A stretch of 64,000 nucleotides of DNA from Cyclobacterium sp. (GCF_014762705.1 NZ_JABURL010000050.1:1-64000), one strand, 5' to 3'. Counted from the first letter of the stretch, positions 10,337 to 19,468 are shown. Notes: generated by a model from the sequence alone, not told the origin. Numbers and translations: made by a program.

Positions 10337-11281
10337 ATGCCATTCAATATGTTACTTACGAAAGAAAAACCCTGGACTGCACTACTTTTATTTTTGGTGT
10401 TGGGTGCTTGTGCCGGGAAAAACGAAAAAGCCAATTCCGTAGATATGAAGGACCAGGAAGAATTTTATACAAGTGAGCCGTTTACCAGGAATAGTGAATT
10501 TACTACCGGCATTGAAGGACCGGCGGTGGATAAAGAAGGAAATGTTTATGTGGTAAATTTTGGTGAGGCAGGTACTATTGGTAAGGTTACGCCGGAGGGT
10601 GAAGCCAGCCTGTTTGTTAACCTGCCGGAGGGAAGCACAGGAAACGGGATTCGTTTCAACAGCAAGGGAGAGATGCTAATTGCAGATTATACCGGTCACA
10701 ATGTATTAAAAGTAGACATGGCATCCCGGGAGGTTTCCGTATACGCCCACCATGATGAACTGAACCAGCCAAATGACCTGGCCATAATGGATAATGATAT
10801 CTTATTTGCCAGTGATCCCAACTGGGCCGAAAGTACAGGACAGATTTGGAGGGTAGGCCTGGATGGTCAGTTTGTACTTTTGGAAGCTGATATGGGTACC
10901 ACGAATGGCATTGAAGTTAGTCCCGATAACAGCACCCTGTATGTTAATGAATCAGTACAGCGGAAGGTCTGGGCTTACGACCTCGATGAAAAGGGGGATA
11001 TTTCCAATAAACGACTGATTCATTCTTTTGATGATTTTGGAATGGATGGCATGCGTGTAGATGTGCAAGGTAACCTGTTCATCACAAGGCATGGAAAGGG
11101 TACTATAGTGAAATTGTCCCCTGATGGGGAATTGTTGAAAGAATTTGCCGTATCCGGGAAAAAACCTTCCAACATTGCCTTCGGAGGGGCAGATGGAAAA
11201 ACAGCTTATATCACCCTCCAGGATAATGGCAACATAGACCGTTTTAGATCAGAAGAAGCAGGAAGAGCTTTTGATAAATAA
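10337..11281 (+). CDS. SMP-30/gluconolactonase-like beta-propeller lipoprotein
   Basis: Member of the SMP-30/gluconolactonase/LRE group, six-bladed propeller hydrolases that use a divalent metal to open sugar lactones. The 314-aa protein has a lipobox LGAC (Cys25), so it is membrane anchored and outside the cytoplasm. Family features include EGPAVDKEGNVYVVNF, the NGIRFNSKGEMLIADY blade, the LNQPNDLAIM segment and TNGIEVSPDNSTLYVNES. It is divergent from the RidA/symporter unit. A TATTTTTG -7-like box lies at 10253-10260 with a loosely spaced TTTG at 10226. A lactonase would fit after a sugar-oxidising dehydrogenase such as the one at 20813-22573; this link is inference. Confidence 0.85.
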   Translation: MPFNMLLTKEKPWTALLLFLVLGACAGKNEKANSVDMKDQEEFYTSEPFTRNSEFTTGIEGPAVDKEGNVYVVNFGEAGTIGKVTPEGEASLFVNLPEGSTGNGIRFNSKGEMLIADYTGHNVLKVDMASREVSVYAHHDELNQPNDLAIMDNDILFASDPNWAESTGQIWRVGLDGQFVLLEADMGTTNGIEVSPDNSTLYVNESVQRKVWAYDLDEKGDISNKRLIHSFDDFGMDGMRVDVQGNLFITRHGKGTIVKLSPDGELLKEFAVSGKKPSNIAFGGADGKTAYITLQDNGNIDRFRSEEAGRAFDK

Positions 11282-11319
11282 GTTGGGAATAGTGCCCTCA
11301 TTCATTTTTTACTGAAATC

Positions 11320-13611
11320 ATGGTTAATCTAAAAAAAGGAGACAGGCATTGGTCCAAAGTATTAAAACTTAACGGAGTAGGGGCATGGGAAATAGATCCT
11401 GCCAATCAGTCCTTTAATTGCTGTGCCATTGGCAGGGAAATCCTTCAAATTTCTCAGGTTGCACCGGTATCAATATCCTCCTTAAAGGATAAATTCAAAC
11501 CCGATTTTTCTACTATGCTCACACATGCGCTTGGGAATTTCCTGAATGCCGGTCAGGCTTTTCTTGAGGTGCTGGAACTCCTATCGGGTTCCCGGGTTAT
11601 AGTCAGGGGCAGGCTTGTACAGGATGGTGATGCTATGCGCTATTGTGGTTCAATAGAATCGCTTGATGTTTCGGGCCTGACCCAACAGCCGGAGCTTTTT
11701 TCTGATAGAAGTGACCTCTACAAGATTCTGTTTCAAGACCATCCCATGCCCATGTTCATCTGGGAATTTGGAAGCCTCAATATTATCGATGTCAACCGGC
11801 AGGCCTTGTTGAAATATGGATACAGTAGGGAAGAATTTTTAAGCTTAAATATCAGGGATATCAGGCCTGTAGAAGACATTCCGCTGATTGAGAAGTTCAC
11901 CAAAGGTGGGGATATTTATGGTAATATTCACCAAAAAGTCTGGCGGCATTTAAACAAAGCGGGTGAATTGATGCTGGTGGAGATTACAGGGCACCTGGTA
12001 GAAGTAGCAGGAAGAAGTTGTTCTATGGTTTTGATCAATGACATTACCAATAGAGTAGAGGCAGAGGAGCAGCTTCTGGAAAGCCTTAAGGATTTGTCTG
12101 ATTATCGTTTTGCTTTGGATGAGTCTTGTTTGGTGATGATCCTGGATAGGGAAAGGAAGGTAGAATATGTCAACCTGAAATTTCAGGAAATTTCAGGTTT
12201 CGATAAATCCGCCCTGGACCAGCATTCACTCAAGGTGCTTTATGATGAAAGTGAGGAGCACCTGATCCAGGATTGCTGGGATGCGGTTTTTTCCGGAAAC
12301 ATCTGGAGTGGAGAACTTAAGGGTAAGACAAAATACGGCGGGATATTCTGGGTAGACACAGTAATGATCCCTTTTAAAGACAACCAAGACTTTGCCTATC
12401 AGTACATATGGGTAGGCTATGATATCACCGAGAAAAAGCTTGGAGATGAAGCATTGATAAAGGAGCGTTCTTTGTTGCGGGCCATTATAGACAATTTACC
12501 TATTCAGATATATGTAAAGGATACCGAAGGAAGGTATATTATCAACAACAGGTTTCAGTATGAAAACCTTTTAGGGAAGACAAGCGAGGAAGAGACCCTG
12601 GGTAAAACGGTTTACGATTATTTCCCCGAGGAAATTGCCTCGGGGATGGATGCTTATGACAGGCAGATTCTAAGTGATGGTGAGCCGATATTGAATGTGG
12701 AGGAATATTACCATGATCGCAATGGTAGACAGGTTTGGTTGTTGACCAATAAGGTACCTTTGAAGGACAGTTATGGAAAAGTGGTAGGCCTTGTTGGCAT
12801 GTCCAGGGACGTGACCGATACGAAACAGAAAGAAGAAAATCTGAAAAGCCTCAATGGTGCCCTTCAGGATAAGGCTTTGGAGCTGGAGCGTTCCAATCAG
12901 GAGCTGGAGCAGTTTGCATATATTGCTTCTCATGATTTGCAGGAACCCTTGCGGATGATCACCGGATTTTTGGGATTATTAGAGAGAAAATACCAGGCCT
13001 TACTGGATGAAAAAGGAAAACAGTATATTCATTTTGCGGTGGATGGAGCCAGTCGCATGAAAAACATTATCATGGACCTTCTGACCTATTCCAGGGCAGG
13101 AAGAATAGAAGAAAAGGTAAAAGAAGTGGCCATTGATGAACTGGTTTCCAATATTCTCCAGCTTCATAAGGAATTGATCCAGCAAAAAAATGCCCGCATC
13201 AGTCTCGGAAAATTACCGAGGTTGATAATTCCCGTTGCCCCTATCCATCAGGTATTTCAGAATCTGATCAATAATGCCTTGAAATATCAAAATGAAGGTC
13301 ACATACCTGAGGTTGATATTCAAGCGGAAGAAAATGAAGATTATTGGATGTTTATTGTAAAGGATAATGGTATAGGTATTCCGGAAGGCCTGCATGACCA
13401 GGTATTTATATTGTTTTCCAGATTACATGAGAAACAAAAATTTACCGGCTCGGGGATCGGGTTGGCAATGTGTAAAAAAATAATTGAAAACCTTGGTGGT
13501 ACCATAGGGTTTAGGTCTGCTGAGGGAATAGGAAGTACCTTTTTCTTTACCTTTCCTAAAACAATAAGTGATAAAAGGCTTACAGGTTTGACCAATGATT
13601 TTGAGAACTAG
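11320..13611 (+). CDS. Multi-PAS sensor histidine kinase (complete HK)
   Basis: Soluble sensor kinase of 763 aa with no clear membrane helix. Several PAS modules run from about residue 20 to 510; the clearest are at 135-245 (FIWEFGSLNIIDVNRQALLKYG region), 255-370 and 385-510 (IQIYVKDTEGRYIINN). A short coiled coil leads to the DHp domain with phospho-acceptor His538 (ASHDLQEPLRMI). The ATPase domain is complete: N-box (NLINNALKY), G1 (DNGIGIP) and G2 (GSGIGLAMCKKI). This is the only full kinase in the 11-17 kb signalling block. The downstream REC-PAS-DHp protein shares a very similar PAS module (NIRDIRP versus NLRDIRP), suggesting duplication. A 12-bp palindrome overlaps its stop codon. Confidence 0.93.
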   Translation: MVNLKKGDRHWSKVLKLNGVGAWEIDPANQSFNCCAIGREILQISQVAPVSISSLKDKFKPDFSTMLTHALGNFLNAGQAFLEVLELLSGSRVIVRGRLVQDGDAMRYCGSIESLDVSGLTQQPELFSDRSDLYKILFQDHPMPMFIWEFGSLNIIDVNRQALLKYGYSREEFLSLNIRDIRPVEDIPLIEKFTKGGDIYGNIHQKVWRHLNKAGELMLVEITGHLVEVAGRSCSMVLINDITNRVEAEEQLLESLKDLSDYRFALDESCLVMILDRERKVEYVNLKFQEISGFDKSALDQHSLKVLYDESEEHLIQDCWDAVFSGNIWSGELKGKTKYGGIFWVDTVMIPFKDNQDFAYQYIWVGYDITEKKLGDEALIKERSLLRAIIDNLPIQIYVKDTEGRYIINNRFQYENLLGKTSEEETLGKTVYDYFPEEIASGMDAYDRQILSDGEPILNVEEYYHDRNGRQVWLLTNKVPLKDSYGKVVGLVGMSRDVTDTKQKEENLKSLNGALQDKALELERSNQELEQFAYIASHDLQEPLRMITGFLGLLERKYQALLDEKGKQYIHFAVDGASRMKNIIMDLLTYSRAGRIEEKVKEVAIDELVSNILQLHKELIQQKNARISLGKLPRLIIPVAPIHQVFQNLINNALKYQNEGHIPEVDIQAEENEDYWMFIVKDNGIGIPEGLHDQVFILFSRLHEKQKFTGSGIGLAMCKKIIENLGGTIGFRSAEGIGSTFFFTFPKTISDKRLTGLTNDFEN

Positions 13612-13776
13612 TTCTTAGAAAATTCATGTATTGATTGGATTTAAATTAATTATTTTCTTAATTAAGGGGTTTTTGAAACATTAGTAAAAATTCGAGAAAA
13701 ATAACAGCAACCGAACAAACGATTATTTACACATAATTTTAAGGACATAACCAAGTTTGTTTTTTAGTAGATTGTA

Positions 13777-14799
13777 ATGGTGAAAGATCAGGAAGGGTAT
13801 CATTTATTGTTGGTTGAAGATAACCTGGGAGATATTTTACTGATTGAGGAATATCTTCATGAGAAAATCCTTAATTTGGATCTGTCCGTGGTTAATACTT
13901 TTGAAGAGGCAAGGGAAAAATTAATTGATCCGACGATCTATTTTGATGCGATCATTCTGGATTTAACTTTACCTGATTTACAAGGAGAATCCCTGATTTT
14001 GAAGGTCAAGGAACTTGCTGGAGATTTGAGTATTTTGGTATTGACGGGCTATTCCAACATAGAATTCGGGATGAAATCCCTTACTTTGGGTGTTTCTGAT
14101 TATTTGCTGAAGGATAACCTGTCACCTACCTCATTGTACAAAAGCATTGTTTATAGCATAGGTAGGAATGAAATCTCCGCTCAGTTACAGGACTCCGAAA
14201 AGCGCTACAAAGAGCTTTTTCAGCTCAGTCCCCAGCCCATGTATTTGTATGATATGGATACCCTGGACTTTCTGGATGTAAACAAGGCCGCCATAGACCA
14301 TTATGGCTATTCGGAGGAAGAGTTTTTGAATATGAATCTCAGGGATATTCGACCCAGGGAAGAAATTTCCAAGCTGGAAATGGTGATCGCCGGCATAAGG
14401 GAAGGAAAAACCATAACCGGACCGAAAATATTCAAACACCGAAAGAAAAACGGGGAAATCATTACCGTAGAAATAAAAAGCAACGTGATTGATTACCAGG
14501 GAGTAAAGGCTGAGGTCGTGCTTGCCAATGACATTACCGAAAGGGTGCAATACATCCATGCCATTGAGGACCAAAACAAACGTTTACAGGAAATCGCCTG
14601 GATGCAATCTCATGTAGTCAGGGCACCTTTGGCCCGTTTGATGAGCCTGGTGATGGCCATGGATAGTTTGGAAAAAGATTTTGGCAAGGAAAATTTTCGT
14701 AAAATGATAATGGATTCCGCAGAGGAACTGGATGATATCATCAGAGATATTGTAAACAAAACCGATAAGGTAAGCCTGAAAGAAAAAGACAGCAACTAA
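13777..14799 (+). CDS. REC-PAS-DHp protein lacking an ATPase domain
   Basis: 340-aa protein with an N-terminal receiver domain (acidic VEDN motif, phospho-acceptor Asp62 in ILDLTLPD, conserved Lys in LLKDN). A PAS domain follows at about 140-255, then a DHp-like helix with His279 (QSHVVRAPLARL). It stops at about residue 340 with no N, G1 or G2 boxes, so it has no kinase catalytic domain. In Bacteroidota the same QSHVVRAPLAR box occurs in full-length kinases. It may accept phosphate on Asp62 and pass it through His279, or act as a phosphate sink. The likely donor is the kinase encoded 165 bp upstream. I see no frameshift that would restore an ATPase domain. Confidence 0.88.
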   Translation: MVKDQEGYHLLLVEDNLGDILLIEEYLHEKILNLDLSVVNTFEEAREKLIDPTIYFDAIILDLTLPDLQGESLILKVKELAGDLSILVLTGYSNIEFGMKSLTLGVSDYLLKDNLSPTSLYKSIVYSIGRNEISAQLQDSEKRYKELFQLSPQPMYLYDMDTLDFLDVNKAAIDHYGYSEEEFLNMNLRDIRPREEISKLEMVIAGIREGKTITGPKIFKHRKKNGEIITVEIKSNVIDYQGVKAEVVLANDITERVQYIHAIEDQNKRLQEIAWMQSHVVRAPLARLMSLVMAMDSLEKDFGKENFRKMIMDSAEELDDIIRDIVNKTDKVSLKEKDSN

Positions 14800-14825
14800 T
14801 CGTTTTATTTCCTGTTGATTTATTT

Positions 14826-15209
14826 TTAAGTTGGTTTATATTCATCCAGAAGGTAATATCCCTGAAGCAATTCTGTAAAACCACTTTTGGTCAGTGGCTT
14901 AAGTTGAAAAGAAAAAACATTGTGAAACAAGTTGGCCTTTTCTCTGTCCTGCTGACTGCTTGAAGAAGTCAGAATTATCACCGGAATTTCAATTTTTCTT
15001 TTGCGCATGAATAAAAGAATGTCCCATCCACTGACTATGGGCATGTTTAAATCCAAAAAGATCAGTGCTGGTTTCTCCTTTTCCAATGCGTCCATGGCTA
15101 ATTCCGGATCATCAAAATCAAAAATTTCAAGGTCCTCCCGGATCATGGATAAATACTTCCGGTTCAGTACATTTGTAATTTTCTGGTCATCAATTAAAAA
15201 CACTTTCAT
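14826..15209 (-). CDS. Single-domain response regulator (CheY-like)
   Basis: 127-aa stand-alone receiver domain. It has the acidic pocket (LIDDQ), phospho-acceptor Asp53 (FLDLNMP), the conserved Thr/Ser patch (ILTSSSS) and conserved Lys in the QLKPL segment. No output domain is present, so it acts by protein contact or as a relay step. It is the last gene of a minus-strand operon (AhpD-like, GAF-like/DHp-only protein, this regulator) with a 17-bp gap. It converges with the REC-PAS-DHp gene. Confidence 0.92.
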   Translation of the reverse strand: MKVFLIDDQKITNVLNRKYLSMIREDLEIFDFDDPELAMDALEKEKPALIFLDLNMPIVSGWDILLFMRKRKIEIPVIILTSSSSQQDREKANLFHNVFSFQLKPLTKSGFTELLQGYYLLDEYKPT

Positions 15210-15226
15210 AATCTTACTATTCGTTT

Positions 15227-16045
15227 TTACTTCTCTTCTTTATCAAAAAATTCAGACCTTTCTATCACTTCGATAATTGCCCGATCCAGATCCATGACCG
15301 ATTCGGATAGCAAGGGTAAAATATCACTGATGTATTCTTCAACCAGAAGGTCTTCTTTAATAGCTACCAAGCTGATTACCCTGGTAAGGGGCTCTCTAAG
15401 TTGGTGTGAATTAAACTGGATCAACCCCCTTAATTTTTTATTGGAATCCTTTAATCGGGTAGTTTTTTCGATAATGATGGATTCCTGCTGATTGTTTAAT
15501 GCCTGGATTTCAGTATTCTTAGATTGTAATACAGTTGTCAGGCTTTCCAATTCCTGGTTTTGCAAATGGATCAACTGTATCATTTTCAGGTTCTCTATCC
15601 GGGCAGATAGCATTTTATTTACCACCTTGATAATTGGAATGCTTTTTTCATTAAATGGATTATCTATATGAGATCTGATGCTGAGTAGACTGAAATGGTT
15701 GTTCTCATTAAAGAATTTCCAGGCGTGGGTGCTGGTGTTGCTTTTCTCACAATAGTTATATTCTGGTATCCCACTCTCGAATACCTGTTTATGGATAGGG
15801 TCCAGTTGATCCAGATGGCAGGTATGGTAGCGGGTTTTACCCATTTGATTTACCCAGAAGCAATCAACCTCCTGTCCTGCGATAAAGAAATAATTAAAGT
15901 CCTGGAAATTCAACAGGTATTTTAAATGTAAACTGACTTCCAAAGATATTTCCTCTAGCTTTTTGGCCATGGATATACCTGCAGAAAATTTCACCATGGC
16001 CTCAAAAAGGATTTTGTACCCCAAATAAGGATTGGATACTTCCAT
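15227..16045 (-). CDS. GAF-like sensor with DHp domain but no ATPase domain
   Basis: 272-aa protein. Residues 10-150 look like a GAF-type sensory domain (KKLEEISLEV..., NYFFIAGQEV). A coiled coil follows at 155-205 (QNQELESL, EIQALNNQQ), then a DHp-like segment with His214 (NSHQLREPLTRVISLV) and about 50 more residues. The chain ends at EEK with no ATP-binding motifs. The start codon lies one base after the stop of the AhpD-like gene, and the response regulator follows after 17 bp, so all three are co-expressed. A histidine phosphotransfer or scaffold role is inferred; it cannot autophosphorylate alone. Confidence 0.8.
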   Translation of the reverse strand: MEVSNPYLGYKILFEAMVKFSAGISMAKKLEEISLEVSLHLKYLLNFQDFNYFFIAGQEVDCFWVNQMGKTRYHTCHLDQLDPIHKQVFESGIPEYNYCEKSNTSTHAWKFFNENNHFSLLSIRSHIDNPFNEKSIPIIKVVNKMLSARIENLKMIQLIHLQNQELESLTTVLQSKNTEIQALNNQQESIIIEKTTRLKDSNKKLRGLIQFNSHQLREPLTRVISLVAIKEDLLVEEYISDILPLLSESVMDLDRAIIEVIERSEFFDKEEK

Positions 16046-16046
16046 T

Positions 16047-16619
16047 TTAAAGGGAATAACTTAACTCCACAATTTCATTATCTATTTTAATACCGGAGAT
16101 GTTGGCAATGGTATTGAGCATGTTAACCAGGTCCGCCTGAGCAAAAAGTTCCTGAATTTCATCTTCATTAAATCCTGCCTTCATCAGGGCATCAAAATCT
16201 TTTTCTTCCACATGTCCATCAGAAAGTGCCGCGTTTGCTACAGTCCTTACGGCCACTTTATAGCTGTTTGGCACCAAGTCACTGTCCATGTTTTCAGATA
16301 TTAAAAAATCCGGATCCGAACTTAGGGATTTTCCCATCATATCGGCAAATAACTTGTGAGCTTCCGCACAATAGCTACACTGCCTCTCGGCAGAAACGGT
16401 GTAGATAATCAATTGCTTGATGATGTTGGGTACATTCCCCTCACAAAGGGTGGACTTTAACTTGATCCAATTTCCTTTTAATAGTGCAGGGTTTCCTGCC
16501 TGACATTTAAACCAGTTTAAAACAAATGGAATGCCTAGTGTTTTTTTGGTGTCGTCATAGATTTCTTTGATATCCTGACTAGCCTCCTGATACTCGATGA
16601 TTGAAAAACTTTTTTTCAT
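16047..16619 (-). CDS. AhpD-like carboxymuconolactone decarboxylase family protein
   Basis: 190-aa all-helical protein of the AhpD/CMD superfamily, with the redox motif CSYCAEAH (CxxC followed by His) typical of peroxidase-related alkylhydroperoxidase-like members. FVLNWFKCQ and NIIKQLIIYTVS are typical of this subgroup. I chose the start at 16619 rather than 16646 because MKKSFSIIEYQ matches the usual beginning of the family. It heads an operon with a DHp-only sensor and a response regulator, suggesting a redox or stress link; this is inference. A good promoter lies about 50-80 bp upstream. Confidence 0.85.
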   Translation of the reverse strand: MKKSFSIIEYQEASQDIKEIYDDTKKTLGIPFVLNWFKCQAGNPALLKGNWIKLKSTLCEGNVPNIIKQLIIYTVSAERQCSYCAEAHKLFADMMGKSLSSDPDFLISENMDSDLVPNSYKVAVRTVANAALSDGHVEEKDFDALMKAGFNEDEIQELFAQADLVNMLNTIANISGIKIDNEIVELSYSL

Positions 16620-16667
16620 AAGTGCGTTAAGATAAAAAATGAACATTTTAACTTTAGTAACCTAGAG

Positions 16668-16700
16668 CAAAATTAAATTTATTTTTTATATAAATACAAA
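16668..16700 (-). promoter_or_regulatory. Bacteroidota-type promoter for the AhpD-sensor-regulator operon
   Basis: On the minus strand, TTTG (16697-16700), 21-nt spacer, then TAATTTTG (16668-16675). This fits the phylum consensus TTTG/TTG-N19-21-TAnnTTTG. The predicted leader to the ATG at 16619 is about 40 nt. Confidence 0.55.
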
Positions 16701-16876
16701 GAATTAAATATATATTTTTTAATAAAAAATAGAATTACATTTTTTTCTGTTTGAAATTAAATTAATTGTATGTAACCCGAAGGCGAGTTTGCCAACTGCT
16801 TATCAAGCTTTACTAAACAGTAAATAAGATTGTCAGCAAATTCAGGGACTTTTTAATGCATAGTGGTTGTAAATGA

Positions 16877-16906
16877 AAAATGCCCTCCCTGAAGGGAAGG
16901 CATTTT
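16877..16906 (-). terminator. Terminator of the five-gene exported-enzyme operon
   Basis: Stem 16877-16889 / 16894-16906 with a TGAA loop (as read on plus) and a single C/A mismatch. On the minus strand it is followed by a T-rich run. It lies about 25 bp after the stop of the amidohydrolase gene and marks the end of the minus-strand operon. Confidence 0.7.
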
Positions 16907-16930
16907 GACAATTTTTTCTATCTTTTGACT

Positions 16931-18184
16931 TTATTGAATGATTTCCTGTGCGGCCATTCCATTGAAGTCGTATACGATATTGCCATCTTTGATGGTCATT
17001 TCACATTCCAATCTTTGGTTTGTCTCTACTTTTTGACCTGTGCGGTCCCAGACCCCAAAGTCTCCCTCTCTCACCCTTAATATGGCCAGATCGGCTATGG
17101 CTCCTTCAGACAAGTGGCCCAACTCGGTCCTTTGGATGACTTGTGCCGGTTCCCAGGTGCTGGCACTGATCACTTTGGGAAGTTCCATATCAAGTGCCAT
17201 AAAGGTGGTCATGACATTCAGCATATTCTTCATGGCTGCATTCATACTTCCTGCATGCAGGTCCGTACTGATGGTATTGGGATAGAGGCCTGCAGCTATG
17301 GCCGGAATGGCCTGACGGAGTTCAAAACTGGCACCTCCATAGCCCACGTCAAAAATAATCCCCCTTTTTTGTGCTTCCAGTACAAATGGTTGGAATTGTC
17401 TTGTTTCCCTGTCCACTATGGTTTCTCGGGCACCGTTAAGTTCTGCATAAGTATGGGTATATATGTCCCCGGGCCTCAACCTTTCAAAGAAGAGCTCGCG
17501 GATGGAAAGAGGTTCAAACTGTGTAGAACCTCCAAAGTCCACAATCACAGGCATTTTGGCGATGTTTCCCGCTTCCACCGCACGATCAATAGGAATCCAA
17601 TCCCTACTGCCATAATGGGCAACCTTAAAGCCCACAACATGCTGGCGGTTTTGCTGGGCCACCATGGCGCTCAATTTGGCGTCCATGTCCCCGGTATTTT
17701 GCTCCCAGGCACCTCCTCGCATTCCTTCTCCCACTATATTCATAAAGGCCAGTACACGGGTCTTGCTTGCATCAATGATATTCTTCTTGAAAGTATCAAA
17801 GTTTTTCCAGCCGGGACCTCCGCAGTCCACAATGGTAGTCACTCCAACCCTGAACGTAAACCCATCCGGTGGAACGGCTATCAAACCATCACTTAAATAA
17901 TGGTTTGGCTGTGTTCCGTGAAAAACATGACCATGGATGTCTATCAGTCCTGGGGTTACCAAAAGTCCCTGAGCCGGAATCGTTTTCCTGGCATCAGAAG
18001 CGTTAATGGAACTGGCTACCCGGGCAATTTTGCCATCAGTTATGGCAATGTCCATTACCCCGTCAATATTGTTTTTTGGATCAATCAACCTGCCCCCTTT
18101 GATGAGCAGATCATAGGTTTGGGCAGGTAACAGTCCACTGGAAAAAACCAGCAGGAATAAGAGAAAAAGATTTTTGATTTTCAT
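16931..18184 (-). CDS. Exported amidohydrolase/deacetylase-family metallohydrolase
   Basis: 417-aa TIM-barrel amidohydrolase with a Sec signal peptide (MKIKNLFLLF...LPAQ), so it is periplasmic. Metal-site candidates are His84/His86 (DIHGH), Lys187 (GFKVAH), His244 (IYTHTY) and Asp308 (STDLH). Where EF_0837-type deacetylases have His in a VHIG segment, this protein has Asp216 (VIVDFGG), apparently a trait of this subgroup. The family is thought to remove acyl groups from amino compounds and is often encoded with a SelA-like PLP enzyme. That is the case here: the PLP gene lies 3 bp upstream. It is the last gene of the operon, before a terminator. Confidence 0.87.
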   Translation of the reverse strand: MKIKNLFLLFLLVFSSGLLPAQTYDLLIKGGRLIDPKNNIDGVMDIAITDGKIARVASSINASDARKTIPAQGLLVTPGLIDIHGHVFHGTQPNHYLSDGLIAVPPDGFTFRVGVTTIVDCGGPGWKNFDTFKKNIIDASKTRVLAFMNIVGEGMRGGAWEQNTGDMDAKLSAMVAQQNRQHVVGFKVAHYGSRDWIPIDRAVEAGNIAKMPVIVDFGGSTQFEPLSIRELFFERLRPGDIYTHTYAELNGARETIVDRETRQFQPFVLEAQKRGIIFDVGYGGASFELRQAIPAIAAGLYPNTISTDLHAGSMNAAMKNMLNVMTTFMALDMELPKVISASTWEPAQVIQRTELGHLSEGAIADLAILRVREGDFGVWDRTGQKVETNQRLECEMTIKDGNIVYDFNGMAAQEIIQ

Positions 18185-18187
18185 GGT

Positions 18188-19411
18188 TTAAACTTTAGCA
18201 ATGTTTAATTCTTCAGCGATTCTTTTGGCGACAATTTTTTCTTCTTTGGGCCTGAGCATAAAAACGGTCATGCTTATTGCATGGTCACCACCACTGATTA
18301 CTTCAATGGAGGGATTGCCCTGCCTGAGTTTTTCCTGTAATTGAGCCCGGCTGAGCTGGATTTTATCCGGATCCCAGCCAATTTTGAGATAAGGGGTGTG
18401 GTTGGCAATTTCGGGAACCGATACTTCCGTAGTCACGCTATCGATTTTTTCCACCACGCTGGCCACATAAGCCACCTTATCTTCCCATTCCTGCCATTCC
18501 TTATCGTGGTCTTTTTTAATGTATTCATCCAAAGCCACATACATGCCCAGGATTTCTTCTTTATTCACCTTCATGCCCCTGCCAATGGTGCCTCCTCTGG
18601 GGGGGGCGCTCAACCTCGCTGCTTCGATAAGATCCTTCCTCCCCATAAGAATTCCGGCACTTTGCGGACCTCTCATGGCTTTGCCTCCTGAAATGCATAC
18701 CAGATCAAAACCCATGTCATTGTACTTCCAAAGGTTCTCCACCGGAGGTACATCTGCTGCCATATCGATCATGGTGGGAATCCCGTGTTTTTTGCCTAAA
18801 GCCACCCACTCTTCATGCTTGATCTTTCCATCAGGTGCCTGATAATTTAAAAACCACATCATTGCCGTTTTTCCATTAATGGCGCGATCTACATCAGCAG
18901 CTGTCTCTACTTCTACCACGCTGACCCCGGTATTGGTGATGGCGTGTACGTATCCTACATTGTGTGATTTTTGTACGATGACTTCTGACTTCATCCCTTC
19001 AAGGTTAGGCAGTTGCCTGATTTTATCCCGGTCTGTTCCTGTCAGCACACCCGCAGTCCCCAAGACCATGGCAGACCAACATCCGGCAGTAACCGTTGCG
19101 GCTTCGGCATGACAAAGGGCTGCAATTTTCTCTCCCACTTTGTCCTGTACCTCGTCCAGCATGATATAGTGACGGGAAGAGAAATTAATGGTTTCCATCA
19201 CTTCTTTTGGCATCAGGGAAGCAGTCATGGCCGTGTAAGTTCCAGCTGCATTGATGAAGCTCCTCAATCCCAATTCCTTAACGATATCTCTTTTTGGGCT
19301 TGTTTCAGCATTTGCAGCCATGGTTCCTGATAAAGGAATGCCTCTGCCTATCACCCCACCTACCAATGGTAAGGCACCCAGTCTTTTTAGTAATTTTCTT
19401 CTGCTTATCAT
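18188..19411 (-). CDS. Tat-exported SelA-like PLP-dependent enzyme (ammonia-lyase type)
   Basis: 407-aa fold-type I PLP enzyme related to SelA and to D-glucosaminate-6-phosphate ammonia-lyase (DgaE). PLP Lys is Lys244 (SGGKAMRGPQSAG) and the Asp contacting the pyridine is Asp217 (MIDMAAD). The start at 19411 gives a textbook Tat signal (SRRKLLKRLG followed by a hydrophobic stretch). The longer open frame from 19450 adds only unlikely residues. Export by Tat would let the enzyme fold with PLP before translocation. It sits between an exported RidA and an exported amidohydrolase. The probable reaction is beta-elimination of ammonia from an amino acid or amino sugar acid. A cysteine-sulfur or SelA role is unlikely given the neighbours. 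Confidence 0.87.
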   Translation of the reverse strand: MISRRKLLKRLGALPLVGGVIGRGIPLSGTMAANAETSPKRDIVKELGLRSFINAAGTYTAMTASLMPKEVMETINFSSRHYIMLDEVQDKVGEKIAALCHAEAATVTAGCWSAMVLGTAGVLTGTDRDKIRQLPNLEGMKSEVIVQKSHNVGYVHAITNTGVSVVEVETAADVDRAINGKTAMMWFLNYQAPDGKIKHEEWVALGKKHGIPTMIDMAADVPPVENLWKYNDMGFDLVCISGGKAMRGPQSAGILMGRKDLIEAARLSAPPRGGTIGRGMKVNKEEILGMYVALDEYIKKDHDKEWQEWEDKVAYVASVVEKIDSVTTEVSVPEIANHTPYLKIGWDPDKIQLSRAQLQEKLRQGNPSIEVISGGDHAISMTVFMLRPKEEKIVAKRIAEELNIAKV

Positions 19412-19468
19412 AATTATATTTGTTTTAGCATGTCCCGCTCTGGCTGCCAATTATCGGTGTTCCTGAGC

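Noticed and set aside
13604-13615. 12-bp palindrome AGAACTAGTTCT over the kinase stop codon
   Set aside because: Short, without loop or T-run; could easily be chance.
17114-17896. Long antisense open frame (260 codons) inside the amidohydrolase gene
   Set aside because: Shadow of the metallohydrolase, whose metal-site motifs and signal peptide are clear.
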